Shown here: positions 10,060 through 22,860 of the stretch, piece by piece
Layout: each line of letters opens with the position of its first letter
Position numbering within the stretch: position 1 is the stretch's first letter
From: Erodium maritimum
Lineage: Eukaryota > Streptophyta > Magnoliopsida > Geraniales > Geraniaceae
Direction of reading: 5' to 3'
Length of the DNA: 64,000 nt
NCBI GenBank assembly: GCA_963921825.1
Contig: OY997590.1
Span: 38,829,039-38,893,038, forward strand
The notes under the pieces: model-generated
What the model was told of the DNA's origin: nothing
What the model saw: the letters and a program-made list of their open reading frames with translations, nothing else
Databases searched by the model: none
Position numbers and translations under genes: made by a program

Positions 10060-11716
10060 ACCCCCTTGAAATTTTATTTAACATTTTTCTTACCTACGAT
10101 CATCTCCATGTTTTTGGTTGTTTGTGTTACTCGAATCTTTCTTCCACTGCTCATCATAAACTCAGTCCTCGATCTGTTGCTTGTGTATTCCTTGGTTATC
10201 CATCGAATCATCGTGGTTTTCGCTGCCTCGGCTTCATATTTGGACTCGTTATCATTTCTCGTCATGTCACCTTTGATGAGACAGTCTTTCCTTATTCATC
10301 TTATCACTCCTCTCCCCATTCCGACTCTATTGATTTTCTCTCTAGCTCCTCTAATGATATCTTTCCTCTTATCCATTATTATTCCTCATCTGATCCACCT
10401 ACTCATTAGTTAACCGAACTGAATCTTGCGATCTCTCCTTCTTCTTCCTCTCTAGTATCTTTCCGATCCTTTCGTACTCCTGATTCTCCTTCCACTCCCT
10501 CACCTACTTCGGCTCTTGCTCCGCCTCCCTTACACGCCCCCCTTCAGTCGTCTCGTCCCATGACCACTCGTACTCAGAATGAGAATCTTCGCCCCATACG
10601 TATTCTTGATCTTCACGTTTCCGCATCCACCATCTCCTCAATTCCCCACTCTTCTTCCTAGGCTCTATGTGATCCCCGTTAAAAACAAACCATGGAAGTT
10701 GAACTTTCTGCACTTCATGCTACTGGAACTTGGTATTTCGTTCCTTTCCACCCCCATGTCAATCTGGTTGGTTCCAAATGGATATTTTGTCATAAGTATT
10801 GCTCTGATGGACCGCTTGAGCGCTACAAACCTCGCTTAATTGCTCAAGGGTATACTCAACAGCCAAGTATCGACTATGATGACACTTTTAGTCTAATGGT
10901 CAAATCGGCAACCATTCACACTATTCTTAATCTCTCTTTATCTCAGTCATGATCGATTCATCAACTCGATGTTAAGAACGCTTTTCTTCATAGCGATCTT
11001 CAAGAAATCATATACATGAAACAACCTCCTATCTTTCCCGACGCTTCCTTTCCTACCCATGATTTATCGGCTTAAGAGGGCCCTTTATGGTCTTAAACAG
11101 ACACGTTGGGCCTGATATCAGCGTTTCGCCTTTTATCTTTTCACTATTGGTTTCGTCGCTAGTCGGGCCAACACTTCTCTATTTATTTATTGTTGTGATT
11201 CTTACACAACGTATCTCCTTCTCTATGTTGAACATATTATTCTTACTGCCTCCTCTCCCACTCTTATGTCCTCTATCACCTCTTGTCTCAACTCTGAGTT
11301 TGTTATGACTAACCTTTGACCCTTACACTATTCCCCAGGAATATATGTCACCCGCACTCTCTCTGGTCTTCTCCTCTCTCAATATAAGTTTCCTCATGAA
11401 ATTCTGACTCGGGAAAACATGTCTTCTTGTAATCCTTATCTCACTTCGGTTGATACCAAATCTAAGCTCTCATCCTCCTCCGGTTCACTAGTCTCTGATC
11501 TCACTCTTTATCGTAGTCTTGCGGGTCCACTTCAATATCTTACTTTTACTCGTCCTGATATCTCCAATGCCGTTCAGCAAATTTATCTTGTTATGCATGA
11601 TCCTCGCGGGCCTCACTTTACCACCCTAAAACGAATTCTTCGTTACATTCAAGTAACTATTTCTCATGGTCTTCATCCTCACCCTTCTTCATCTTTCACT
11701 ATGACTGTCCAGACTT
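10060..11716 (+). mobile_element. Ty1/copia remnant (integrase end, RT, RNase H start)
   Basis: A fossil copia coding region on the plus strand. The parts in order are the integrase C-terminal region (about 10120-10300, SVACVFLGYPSNHRGFRC), the reverse transcriptase (about 10690-11300; SKWIFCHKYCSDGPLERYK, LIAQGYTQQPSIDYDDTF), and the region before RNase H (11419-11716, YRSLAGPLQYLTFTRPDIS). No LTRs were found beside it. It is clearly broken, with roughly half a dozen or more breaks, and looks old. Confidence 0.85.
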
Positions 11717-13364
11717 AAGTCTAAATTGATTTAATTTACATTGGGTTGCTTTAGGTCCTGTCTCGACTCAACATCTTTTACCGAAATTATATAAGTTTAT
11801 AGCCTAAGCCCATTTTACTTTTAGTCCATTTAATTTTCAACCACCAACTAACCCATTTGTATTTAAATTCATTTATTTTCAACCACCAACTAATCTTAAC
11901 TCTAATAATGGAGTAGGTAAAAAATCGACCGTCATCGAAAACCTTGTTAACTAAATTGACAAATATTCAAAAATGATGTCAACATATAGAAATGAAGTAT
12001 AAATTTCGCTAAAATTTTTAAATCATGTCTCAAATTTGAAGCTTAAATTGAAGGACCAAAAAGGCTTAATAAACTTAGTGGACCAGATAAAAACCATAAC
12101 CTACCAAATTCTTAGATAACCACCGGCTATAAAGACAATAACGATTATAAATCTCAATAAATCGATAATTGCGATCTGATTATCAATATAGGGTTAAAAG
12201 TTTTGGGTTATGCCTTAGGCCCAATCGGGTTTAAGCCCAATTGAGTCTTGGACCCAATATACTTAATAGTATATTAAGAGAAAATTAGGTTTAGAAAAAA
12301 TGAATCATCTTATTCTCTTGTAGCCTCCTTTTTCTCTTCTCTCCCAAAATCAAAATTGAGAAAATCGTTCTTCATCTCCATTGTCGTCTCAAGTGGTTGA
12401 AAGCATCAAATCGTTGCTCGGTGTGGATACACTAGAGGCTTCGTATTTCCGGAGCTATATCAGTTTTGTTCTACATATCAAGTAAGTAGCCTATTAATTT
12501 TATCATTGATTCAAATAAAATAGATCGTTTTAGGATCGAATCCTTTTATTCCGATGCGAACATGTGATGTTTATCTATCCTTCAAAAAGGATGGTCGTCA
12601 AAGCCAGACACCCACCCTTAAATAACAAGCATTTCCAAAACAAATGACTTTCATAGAGGCCCAGCTTTATACCGGATCCAAATGAGTCGCCCTCTCTTTT
12701 GATTAATTTTTCAGGGCAATTTTTATAGAACAGAAATGACCTTTTGTGGGCAACGTTAAAATAGAGTGTATTTACCTTTTCAGGTTAAAAAAGATAGAAG
12801 TTGTAAAGTGTAGTCGAACCTAGACTTTTAGAATTGCATCGTCTTATTTGGACAACGATGGGTAGCGAGAGGTGTGGTTTTATTGGACCTGATGCCTCTG
12901 CGGCGTAGCCAGGATGTACCTCAAGGATGACTAGTCGGAAAGATTTCTGGAACGCTGCCACGTGGGAGTGTTGCCGATAGAGACAAAGGGGGCCGGCATG
13001 GAAAAAAGGTTCAAGTAGACCGTTTATTACGGTATCAACCTTGTGCTTGACACGTTTTTTCTGATGGAGGAAGCTGGCACGTGGAGGTATAATTGCCATT
13101 TTGACCAAAAACATGCCTCATTTAGTAATTAGATTTGTCCCTTTCGGATAAGTTTAGCTCAATGCCAAAATGGTGTATCAATTATTCAACTCCATATTAC
13201 ATTAATTTATATGCTATCTCCTCTAATAATTATTTTCCCAACATAATTTTGTTTCTAATTTTAAGATTTTAATGTATCCGACTTATTTATCGTTAGTAGC
13301 ATGAGGATTAAACCCTAGTCGCACCCTTCCGTTGTCTCTTCTCCGGTCATCGTTATTAGCGACT
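11717..13364. other. Intergenic; possible copia LTR scrap near 12185-12565
   Basis: Mostly AT-rich DNA without a credible gene. Around 12185-12565 there is LTR-flavoured sequence: repeated AAGCCCAATTG/CCCAATCGGG-type text, then GATACACTAGAGGCTTCG and TTCCGGAGCT, as in plant copia leaders. No ends or target duplications could be fixed, so this is only a hint. The rest (12570-13364) shows nothing I recognise. Confidence 0.3.
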
Positions 13365-14284
13365 AGATCTGTCACGCCCCAAATCCGGTATTGACCGGAC
13401 CCGAGACGTGACTTAGTGAAGTTAAATAAAACGGTAAAACGAAATAAATAATATCTAAATAAAACGAAATAATATAAAACAACGGGAGTTCAAAACCCTG
13501 AGTCACAGCTCAGTTAAATACAATAGTTCAAGAATCAAAGTACGTCTCTACTAGACACAAATAGACCCCGGGCCTCCGCTAGCTCCCAGCACTGCGTAAC
13601 CCTCTAGTCCAAAGTATAACTATCACTTGTAGAAAACACGGTAAGGGGTGAGCTTGACGCTCAGTAGGGAAAGCCCAGAAAACCACCTCAAACAGATTTA
13701 CCATAAAGCTATTCCACAAGTTTAAGTCACAGTAAAAGTTTGGTATAACGATGCGACACTTAAGACAAATTAAAAGCCAAAACCCCTTTAAACCTGACGC
13801 TCAACGGTCCAACCATACCGACTTCAACTCAATCACCCAACATTAAGCTAGGCACGCAACGGAAAGAACAATCCCAGTAAGACACCCAAGTACGTTTCCG
13901 AACTAACTTTTAACAATTAAAAAGGGAAGAAGACAACGAGAACAAGTAACCCAAATTAAACAACATTCACTTTACCCGACCACAAACTGTCCCGAAATTC
14001 CACATCCAAAGCCCCTTCACAACCGACTTACGGACAACCACAAATACGACACTTTAACTTACACGGAAGCTACACACATGAATTCACCATCAACAATCAA
14101 AATCAAGTCATTCGCGGTCACTCACAACTCATAACAAGGAAAACACCATAGCCACAACACAACAATACTCATTCAAAACCAAGGCATTCTCAAACACACA
14201 ACTCGTAACCAATGCACGGTCTCGGGAGCAACCCGCTCGGCCTGACGCAGCCGTACGCAACTTCCCCCTAACACACAGTCAGGA

Positions 14285-14460
14285 GAGGCGGTCGACCTCA
14301 TCGCGGAACCCATCTCTTCGTGTAACACATCGCGTAACACATCGTTTTACCGACACACAGTCTCTTCGCGCAACACATCGCGGACACAGCGTTTTACCGA
14401 CACACAGTCTCTTCGCGCAACACATCGCGAACACAGCGTTTTACCGACACACAGAAGGTA
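14285..14460. repeat. Minisatellite in the solo LTR at 13370
   Basis: About three units of a ~60-base motif built on ACACAGTCTCTTCGCGCAAC and ACATCGCG...CGTTTTACCGAC. It occupies the same relative place as the GGTCGACCT arrays of the other solo LTRs. Confidence 0.7.
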
Positions 14461-15399
14461 GGGAAAATCGTCTTTCTCGGGTAACCACAGTAACACAGTC
14501 ACAACCACAATCACACTCATAGGTAACCACAGTACTACGACCACAATCACGATCACACTCACACATGGCACACTTTCCCAAAACATAGCAACACATGCTT
14601 CACCGAATATCACATATCATACTTCTCAATTTACCAAACATAGCAACACATGCTTCACAGAATATCACAGTCACGTCGGTCTATCACTCACCCGACCATA
14701 TCACAACCAATGATTCCCATCATAAAAATCACGCACTTACCATCACTTACCGTCACCACACTCAACGTGGTAAACCCCACCGGCTTAACCGTTATCAAAT
14801 CCCCAACCTTCCCACAGTTCAACAAATCATATAACCGGAAAATAACCACTCAAGTCATCAACATGTATCACTAGTTCAATTCTACTAGTTTTCATGTTCG
14901 TTATTTATTAACCGTTCAAGCATCAAAGAGCACACAAGTAGATACATTCAGCACACAATTCCTACGGGCGCGACATGGCCCGATTCTACCAGCACGACAA
15001 TTTCCCAAGACAGAATCGTAAATGTTCACAGTTGAATACGTCTACGCTAGTTATTCACATCCTATATGCATACTAGTTCTTTAGCCGGTTATTAGGTTTC
15101 CCTATATGCATTCTAGTACGTCCGTAATAAAGTGGGTTCGAGGAAATCCCTACCTCTTGAAGAACCAGCAGCTGCGTCTCCTAGCTGTTGACGTCCTGGC
15201 CAACTCCGGTCTTCTCCGTGCTCGGGGTAAAGGCCTAGTTTAACACAAACGAGACGATATCAGTCCCGGTCCAACCCGTAACGATCCTCAAATTTGATAA
15301 TTAAGTCCAACAGTTTGTTTTGTCCAAAAGTCCTTTAAAAGTCCGATAGTCCTTTAGAGTCTGTTTTTAACCCAAAATATTAATTAATTAAATAATTAA

Positions 15400-15660
15400 T
15401 TGGTTTGACCGGTCCAACCTGAATCCGACCCGAATCCGAGTCCGAACCCGGTCTAAACCCGGTCCAGAACCCTGACCAGGAACTGACCCGAGCCCGACCC
15501 AGACCCGGTCCAAACCCGAGTCTGGACCCGAACTCAGACCCGGTCCAGGCCCGAGGTCCGGCTCGAGTCCAGACCCGAGTCTTGGGTCTGGCCCAAGCCT
15601 TGCCCAGGCCCAGGCTCTTCCAAGGTCCAAGGCCCGTCCTCGACCATCCCAAACCCAAAG
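15400..15660. repeat. Imperfect CCCGGTCC/CCCGAGTC-type repeat
   Basis: A run of short, irregular copies of words such as ACCCGGTCC and GACCCGAGTC in the right half of the solo LTR. It is GC-rich against an AT-rich background. The long minus-strand readings here (Gly/Leu-rich) are repeat shadows. Confidence 0.6.
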
Positions 15661-16515
15661 CCTGTCAGAGACGTGCTTCGAGTTAGGGTTCCGTCTTGTT
15701 CAACTCCGGCGGCGACGACGGCGGTGGCAGGACTCGAGGGAGGTTCTTCGACGGAGGTGGGTGGCGTCAGGAGCTCGGAAGAGGCGGGGGAAGGTCGTCA
15801 GGGTCGAGCTCGAGCTCTTCCACTCACCACTGACGCCGTGGGAAGCTCGCCGGCGTCCAAATCTCAGATCTGACTCCCGAGATCTCTGACAAACTCCTCC
15901 ACTCCAGATCTAGCCCAAAAGAGCTCGCACAAGCTCGATTCGTAGAGAAAGGAAGATGGGGAGGGCGGATTGAGGTCGGGGGAGGCTCACCAGCGATGAT
16001 TTATCTCCGTTGATGGCGCGACGAAGTTCTGGGTTGAGACGACGGCGTTCGATTTGACGAAGGAGAAGAACGAGAAGGCTTCTGGGTTTCTGGGCATGAG
16101 GGACTAGAGTTTGAGGAAGCAGAAGGAAGAAGAAGGGTGAGGGCGAGCTTTGGCGTGGTTTTGGACGGCGGGAGAGGGTGGCGGAGCTCTGAGAACTCGA
16201 GGGAGAAAGGAGACGAGGAGGAAGAAGCTCTGACTCGGGATGCGTGCACAAAAATGAGGGGAGAGAGAGAGTCGCGTAGGGTTAGAGAGCGCGAGCCGTG
16301 GGTTTGGGCCGGTTGGGCCTACGCGCTGAAGCTTGGGCTTCGATTGCTCCGGCCCAAGGTGTGGTCTAGCCTGGCCCAGCCTAATCCCTCTTCTCTTTCC
16401 TTTTTTTTATTTTCCTTTTTTTTTCGCCCTCGTTCCAAAAATCCGATCCGTTTTCCAACCCCGACGTTTTAACGCCGTAAATTAAACCATTAATTTATCA
16501 GGTCTTTACAAGATC

Positions 16516-17192
16516 TTCCACAGCCAGGATGGTTATCGATGGGCTTGTCTTGGTAAAGCCTCCTGTTTGCTCGTGTCGAAACTTCACGATGAGAGAGCCT
16601 CCGAACCCAGCCGCCTCTACAGCCGTGCCTCGTGTCCCCCCTACTTCCCGGCCTTCGACGACCTGTGACGAGGTTCTCGTCGGCCTCTTCTCCCATGTGT
16701 GTGGCTCTGCTCGTTACCAGTGCTTGTGACCACTCCGACCTGGACACTACCGACTGAGAGAAAACCCTAGCCACCAAAGAGAAAAACCCTATTATGTCTC
16801 TCTTCTTCTCACATCGCTGTCGTCCACCATTCGTCGTCATGATTGTCATCGTCGTCGGCATGTGGATTTGGGATCCGGGGGGAGGTACGGTTAGGGGGTG
16901 CAGTTCTCCACGACATCCTAGCACAGAGAGGAAGAACGGAGGGCATCACCGTAGGTTTCTCCTCTTTGACGCTTTCTATTTCAATAAGGACCTGTATGGT
17001 TCGTTAGGTTGATTAGTTTGGTTTTGATTCATGCACTGTTTTAATATTTGGTTTTTAGATCGTTTAAATTTCTCGTTTCGTACTGTTGAAATGTCGGTAA
17101 AGGGATGTACTAAGTTAGTATCTATGAGCATAAGTAGTATTTTTCTACGAGTCCATGAGCGTTGGGTTGACTACCGTCAATTAAGACGCATA
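16516..17192. other. Spacer between two solo LTRs; no gene recognised
   Basis: GC-richer than the surroundings up to about 16950, with AAACCCTAG-like words and short open frames on both strands. None carries a motif I know. It resembles a retroelement leader, but this is not proved. Confidence 0.3.
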
Positions 17193-17805
17193 TCTGGTGT
17201 CACGCTCCAATTTCAGTAAACCGAACTCGGGACGCGAACATTTAAAAACATAAACCATTTGAAACCTGTTTTGAATAAACACTTTAAAATCTCCAATTAG
17301 TTTAACGAACTAAGTTTACAACTCAAAATAAGTCCCAACAGGTGGACAAAACCAGGTATCCGTCACTAGACTCAAAAGTAAAACCCAGAATCCCGCTCCT
17401 AGTTCTTCAAGCTTCAGAAGCTCACCTAGTCCAACCTGCGACCGGTACCTGTAGGAAAAGCAGCTAGGGGTGAGCGTTCGCTCACCACCACGGATAACAG
17501 ACTAACTACGTCATAATTAGCAGAGAATGCCGGTAACACCAACAACCAACTCAACACCGGGAAAACCAACCCAAACTCAAGTACTCAACTGACACACAAC
17601 CTATTACTTTCCTCAACAGACTCAACACTCAGACTTGTGATGTAAACCCGACACAACGATCGACGACCTCCTCCAAAGACCCGACAGAAACTACTCAACA
17701 CCAAGCAAGATCACAAGGGATCGCACACCAAACAAGATCACAAAGGATCGCATACCAGCTGCTCAGTAACCTCCCTCACGCCCTTTACCAATCTCAATCA
17801 GGTCA

Positions 17806-17993
17806 AGCGGTCGACCTATCGCAATTCCTCGACACAAAGTCGGATCAAGCTGTCGACCTATCGCAATTCATCGACACAAAGTCGGATCAGGATGTCGACC
17901 TATCGCAATTCATCGACACAAAGTCGGATCAGGCTGTCGACCTATCGCAATTCATCGACACAAAGTCGGATCAGGCTGTCGACCTATCACACT
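17806..17993. repeat. 42-bp tandem array in solo LTR
   Basis: Four to five copies of a 42-base unit centred on GTCGACCTATCGCAATTCAT. A shorter array of the related unit GGCGGTCGACCTGTCGCAC lies in the outer LTR near 28190-28290. Confidence 0.85.
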
Positions 17994-18189
17994 GACAACC
18001 CCAAACCACACACGCACGGCCAGGACCCCTTTGTTGTCGGGTGGGCCCCCTACCCCGTCTGAACATGCAGACGCGTGTGCTCGTGGAGCCCCGTTTCATG
18101 AAGCGGGCCCCAACCTCAGGTAACCATAATCACAATCACCAGCAAGTTCAACAAACAGCAACAACACAAGTTCAGCACTCCACAAGCAC

Positions 18190-18860
18190 TCATGGCCACC
18201 CAAGACACCAACCGTAAAACACGGACTCAACAACCCCACAGGCACTCACGACCTCCCAAGATACACCAACAGCAACTCACGGGATCAACAACCCCACGGG
18301 CACTCACGACCACTCAAAACCACTAACGGTAACTCACGGGCTCAACAACCCCACAGGCACTCACGGCCTCTCAAAACCACCAACAACTCACGGGCACAAC
18401 AACCCCACGGGCACTTACGGCCTCCCAAGACACACCAACAGTAACTCACAGGCTCAACAACCCCACAGGCACTCACGGCCTCCCAAGACACACCAACAGT
18501 AAAGACACATGTTCAAAAACCCCACGGGCACTCATGGCCACCCAAGACACACCAACAGTAAAGACACCGGTTCAATAACCCCACGGGCACTCATGGCCAC
18601 CCAAGACACCAACAGTAAAGACACGGGTTCAACAACCCCACGGGCACTCATGGCCACCCAAGACACACCAACAATAAACACACGGGTTCAACAACCCCAC
18701 GGGCACTCATGGCCACCCAAGACACACCAACAGTAAAGACACGGGTTCAACAACCCCACGGGCACTCATGGCCTCCCAAGACACCAACAGTAAAACACGG
18801 GCTCTCATGGCCACCCAAGACACAACAGTAAAACACGGGCTCTCATGGCCACCCAGGACA
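18190..18860. repeat. 57-bp tandem array in solo LTR
   Basis: About a dozen variable units of roughly 57 bases (some shorter) carrying CCCCACGGGCACTCATGGCC and CACCAACAGTAAA. The same array recurs at about 29215-29440 and 31265-31690 in the other family members with different copy numbers. All open frames here are repeat shadows. Confidence 0.9.
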
Positions 18861-21172
18861 CAAAATACACAATCAACCTCCGGCATAACCAATGCATCCA
18901 ACAGTCCTAATATCAACAGTTTCACAATCAACCTCCGGGCATGGTCATATGCCTCCAGTACTCCTAATATCGGTAAGTTCACAATCAACCTCCGGGCATG
19001 GTCATATGCCTCTAGTAATTCTAATAACACTAAGTTCTATGCTCCTACGACACTACTAAGTGTCACATGCAATTCTAATGTTCGCTACGTTCCCGTATCT
19101 TGCCTTTCTAATATTCGATAAACCTACTTAACCCACGACACCCTAGTGTCACATGCATTTCTACTGTTAACTTTCCCTAGTCAGGGCCGAGATCCAGCTA
19201 CTTTTCCCTACCTCGTGCGTGTTCTCCAAAAGCCAACCAACAAGCTCCGGCGTGATCTCAGTCACTCGCCTAGCTTTCCTTTCCCTCGGTCTGCAGCACG
19301 ATCTAATAAGAACACGATTTTAAATACTTATAAGCTCGCAGATATAAACTGGAATTCAGTAAACTCGACGCCCAAAAGTAACCCCGGCAATGTCGATCAC
19401 TCCCAAACTTTCCAATTACTCGACATTGTCGATATTGGACCCGTAAAGGCCCGATTCGCCCGACATGGCGAATCTGCCCGGGTTTTGGAAATGCCTTTCC
19501 GGGGCTCCAAAAATTCCCGTTTTCGTTTCTACGGTCTTAGAATAATTCAAGGGCCCCAAAGCACTTGACGGAATCGAATTCCGACTTCCGAGTCAAATAA
19601 TTAACGTTTAAAGTTTCTAAACCCGATGATTACAACTTTCGCAATTTAAATCCAATTTTCGATTCGGTTGTGGATAAATGGTCCGGGGAACGTTCTAAAC
19701 CACCCGAACACTAAACCCGATCACCCGAGCACGTGGGCCCCACCCGGACCAACTTGGCCGTGGGCCCTAGGGTTTAAATTGGGGCCCGGCCACCATGGTG
19801 GTGGCTGGTCCCAGCTTCGACCAGCCACCCCATGGCCGGCCGGCCACCACCCACGGTGGCCGGAGCTCCTCCCGAGCTTCCGGTCACCGGAAAACGTTCT
19901 CCTTCACCACCAAACGTCTCCAACACTCCCCCAACATCAAAAAAACCTTAAACTAATAGTTTTACACAAACCCTAACTTCCAAAATTAATCAAAACGAGA
20001 ACCGGTTCGGTGTATACCGTAGAGGAAGACGAGGTGAGCTTGAATCTTCGAACTTTGAGACGATCCAAGGGTTAGATGAACGGGAATCACTAGAACACCA
20101 CAAGCCTCCCTCTCTTTTTTCTCTTCGCAAGGTGGGTCCCACACCTTTTTGAATAAATATCTAGAAGATATTTTCCAATCAGATTCGCGAAAAACGGACG
20201 TTTCGAGCTCCGAACGGGCACTTTTCCCAAGAAATTGCGAAACTTGGCGGGCTACAAAGAAACGGCTCAACTAAGACCACTGCGACGACGACTAAGATTT
20301 TTGGATCCCAAACGGTCCTCGAATGGACCAAAACGTCGCTCGGTTGACTTTTCCAGCGAAAAGTCAACATTTTCCAAACTGACCAGAAAGTTGCCCTGAG
20401 TCCCCCGGAACTCACTTTGGTTGATAGCGAGGTCAACTTACGTCCGGTATGACCCTCGGGGTCAACTTTAGGTTCATTTAAGTGTGTGTTGAATTTTTTT
20501 TAAATTTTTTCCGTTTTTCACAGATTTGACTGGCGTTGACCGGGAGTGGTTATTACTTCTGGAATCCAGGGCTTTAACACCCTACCTTCTATGGTTTATT
20601 TCTTACATTATTACACTTTTTCTGATTACTCGTTTCAAAAAAATAATTTAATGTGAATATTTTTATAAACTAAATGTTCCATGAAATTTTGAAAATTCAA
20701 TCTAATCTCAACAAAACGACAAACACCGCTTAGCCCGACTCCTCCCGAGAAACATCATAAACTCGATGGTGAGTCCACGTGTACGGTAGCCAGGCAAGCG
20801 AGACCCATAGCGAACCATGGTTAAGCAGCGCCAGTTGATGTCAATCATTTTGTAGATTCACCCATTAGTCCCTCTTTCTCTCTGTCGTTAAGCCGCCGCC
20901 GTGCCGGAGCTCAGAGTTCCGATCAGTAATAGAGAAGTGAAGCCAAAGTAGGAGAGATTTTGAATTTTGTTTTTCTCGGAAATTAATTATCCGGCAAGAC
21001 AGGAAACAGGGGTACTTGTCTGCATAAAACACTGGACCATTGACTGCTACTTTGTATTCTTCCCATAAATTTTGACTTTCGAACAAACTCCTTTTGAAGC
21101 CAGACGGTGCACAAGTCTCCGAGCGTTACTAGAAGAAGGAGTAGGTCTGGTGCCGTTGGGTTTCAGATTGTT

Positions 21173-22860
21173 ATGGCAGAAGTGGAGAATTCTTCGGTTT
21201 CCGGGGAGGCCAGCGTGTCTTCCGATAACCTGCCGCCGCCGGGGAAGAAGCGGCGCAGCCTCCCTGGAATGCCAGGTGAGATTCTCAACTTTCCGAAAAG
21301 GGGAAAGGTTTTTGTTCGTCTTGTCACTTTTTTATTTTGTGGCAGATCCGGAATCGGAGGTGATAGCTCTGTCGCCGAAAAGCCTGATGGCGACGAACAG
21401 GTTCGCGTGCGAGATCTGCGGGAAGGGGTTTCAGCGGGACCAGAACCTGCAGCTCCACCGGCGAGGGCACAATCTGCCGTGGAAGCTACGGCAGAGGGCG
21501 AGCAACGAGCCGGTCCGGAAGCGGGTGTACGTGTGCCCGGAGGCCTCCTGCATCCACCACAGCCCGGCGCGTGCCCTCGGCGACCTCACCGGCATCAAGA
21601 AGCATTTCTGCCGGAAACACGGTGACAAGAAATGGAGTTGCGAGCGCTGCTCAAAGAAGTACGCGGTCCAGTCGGACTGGAAGGCTCACATGAAGATCTG
21701 TGGCTCCAGAGACTACAAATGCGATTGCGGCACCTTATTCTCTAGGTCCCTTAATTAATTTCCCCATTTTCATTTTTGCCATTAAAATCAACCTATTTAT
21801 ATATATGTTTTAATCTTAATCAGGAAGGATAGCTTTATCAAGCATCGGGCTTTCTGTGATGCCTTGGCGGAGAGGGCTCTAACGGCATCCACTACCCAGG
21901 TCCCGTCGCCACCGCAACCGCATTCTCCGTCGCCTGGCGTAGTTTCTCCGGCATTGTCCATCCAAAGCTCAGGTAATTTCAATCAATCACTGGACTCATC
22001 ATTGTATATCAGTCAAATCTGCGAAGCCTCAAACAATGATTCTTTCTTCGGGATCGTATCTCTTTTTTTTTTTACATTAATATTTGTTTTTCTCTGGTTT
22101 GACTCAAAAGACTTGTACGAATCATGTGAGCTCAATTATTTTTGTCCTTGTCTGACCGTCAGGCTCTTGAGTGGGTGTTAGTTTTAGTAGAGTAGTAGCC
22201 AGTGTAACCTGCTGCGTGGGTGTCTCTGAAAAGCTAAAAAGAGAGATCGCTACGGTCTTAAAAAAAACTATTATTAATATAAAAAGCTACCTTTTGTGAT
22301 CTGGGATGTGTTGATTATTAACTAATTATATTTCGTATGTTGTATCAGAAATGCCTGAAAATAAGAGCGACTTAATGGCGCCAGTCACGGCGGCCAGCAA
22401 TGCCAGCGTTTTTGCGAGTCTATTTGCTTCCAGTGCGGCTGGCATCACGCAACCGTTGCCTTTGGAGCCAACGTCTCTGTCGCTTTACTTGTCTGATGGC
22501 GGCATATTCCGGTCACCTGCCAACCACTACGCACCCGCATTATCCGCGGCAGCATTGCTGCAGAAGGCAGCACAGATGGGTGCGGCTGCTTCGAGCGAGT
22601 CGATGCTCCGGGGGTTCGGGCTGTCAATGTCGGGTGCTGACCGGCAAGAGCAGTGGAGCGGGGCAGTGAAGGGGGAGGGATCCGGTTCTGAGCTGATGAT
22701 GTCGACCAGGCCGGCAACGGTTGATTTTCTAGGGCTGGGGATGGGAATGGGAGGTGGTGGAGGGTCCACGAGCGGGCTCTCTGCTCTGCTCAACTCCGGG
22801 TGTTTCAATGAGGAAGGGGGAAGAAGAAGAGGAGGGAGCCCTTCTCCGGGCATTGAATGA
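21173..22860 (+). CDS. IDD: INDETERMINATE DOMAIN (IDD) C2H2 zinc-finger transcription factor
   Basis: A nuclear DNA-binding regulator of the plant IDD (BIRD) family. Four exons join in phase: 21173-21275, 21346-21745, 21824-21972 and 22349-22860, all GT-AG, giving 387 residues; family members are usually 350-550. A KKRR nuclear signal lies at 25-28. The ID domain follows: ZnF1 C56-C59-H72-H76, ZnF2 C98-C103-H121-H126, ZnF3 C133-C136-H149-C153 and ZnF4 C160-C162-H175-C179 (the last two C2HC). The C-terminal family motifs are present: [12 protein letters not shown] near 284-295, and a TR..DFLG-type motif ([12 protein letters not shown]) near 337-348. The ATG at 21173 is chosen because the open frame upstream of it has no ATG. 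No break is seen. IDD proteins partner GRAS factors such as SCR, SHR and DELLAs. I cannot say which IDD clade this is. A solo LTR ends about 600 bases upstream. Confidence 0.92.

Larger units (their letters stand above)
13370..16510. mobile_element. Solo-LTR-like element, 3.14 kb, AGATC TSD
   Basis: Starts TGTCACGCCCCAAATCCGG and ends GGTCTTTACA, between AGATC (13365-13369) and AGATC (16511-16515). TG...CA ends with a perfect 5-bp duplication and no internal coding region are the marks of a solo LTR. It is related to, but clearly diverged from, the three elements at 17198, 27619 and 28370; they share the start and the GGGGTGAGC...GCTCA motif near 13645. The repeats inside are noted separately. 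The family is probably a long-LTR retrotransposon, but its lineage cannot be told without the internal part. It is whole as a solo LTR. Confidence 0.75.
17198..20557. mobile_element. Solo-LTR-like element, 3.36 kb, TCTGG TSD
   Basis: Starts TGTCACGCTCCAATTTCAG and ends GGAGTGGTTATTACT, flanked by TCTGG at 17193-17197 and 20558-20562. Closely related to the elements at 27619-33378 and 28370-31165 over its whole length, including the late block CCTCGAATGGACCAAAACGT. It has no coding interior and no second LTR, so it is read as a solo LTR. It ends about 600 bases upstream of the IDD gene and could affect that promoter. Confidence 0.8.

Noticed and set aside
15380-15658. Minus-strand Gly/Leu-rich ORFs
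   Set aside because: These are shadows of the CCCGGTCC/CCCGAGTC repeat in the LTR.
18509-18736. Protein-coding ORFs over the LTR minisatellites (also 31344-31864 and 18707-19030)
   Set aside because: They arise from tandem units whose length is a multiple of three. No codon bias or domain is present.
17806-18860. CRISPR-like repeated array
   Set aside because: The units are contiguous and diverged, without unique spacers between equal repeats, and they lie inside a plant LTR. They are minisatellites.
21107-21172. Upstream extension of the IDD protein
   Set aside because: The open frame upstream has no ATG (it would begin with GTG). The ATG at 21173 fits the family start.
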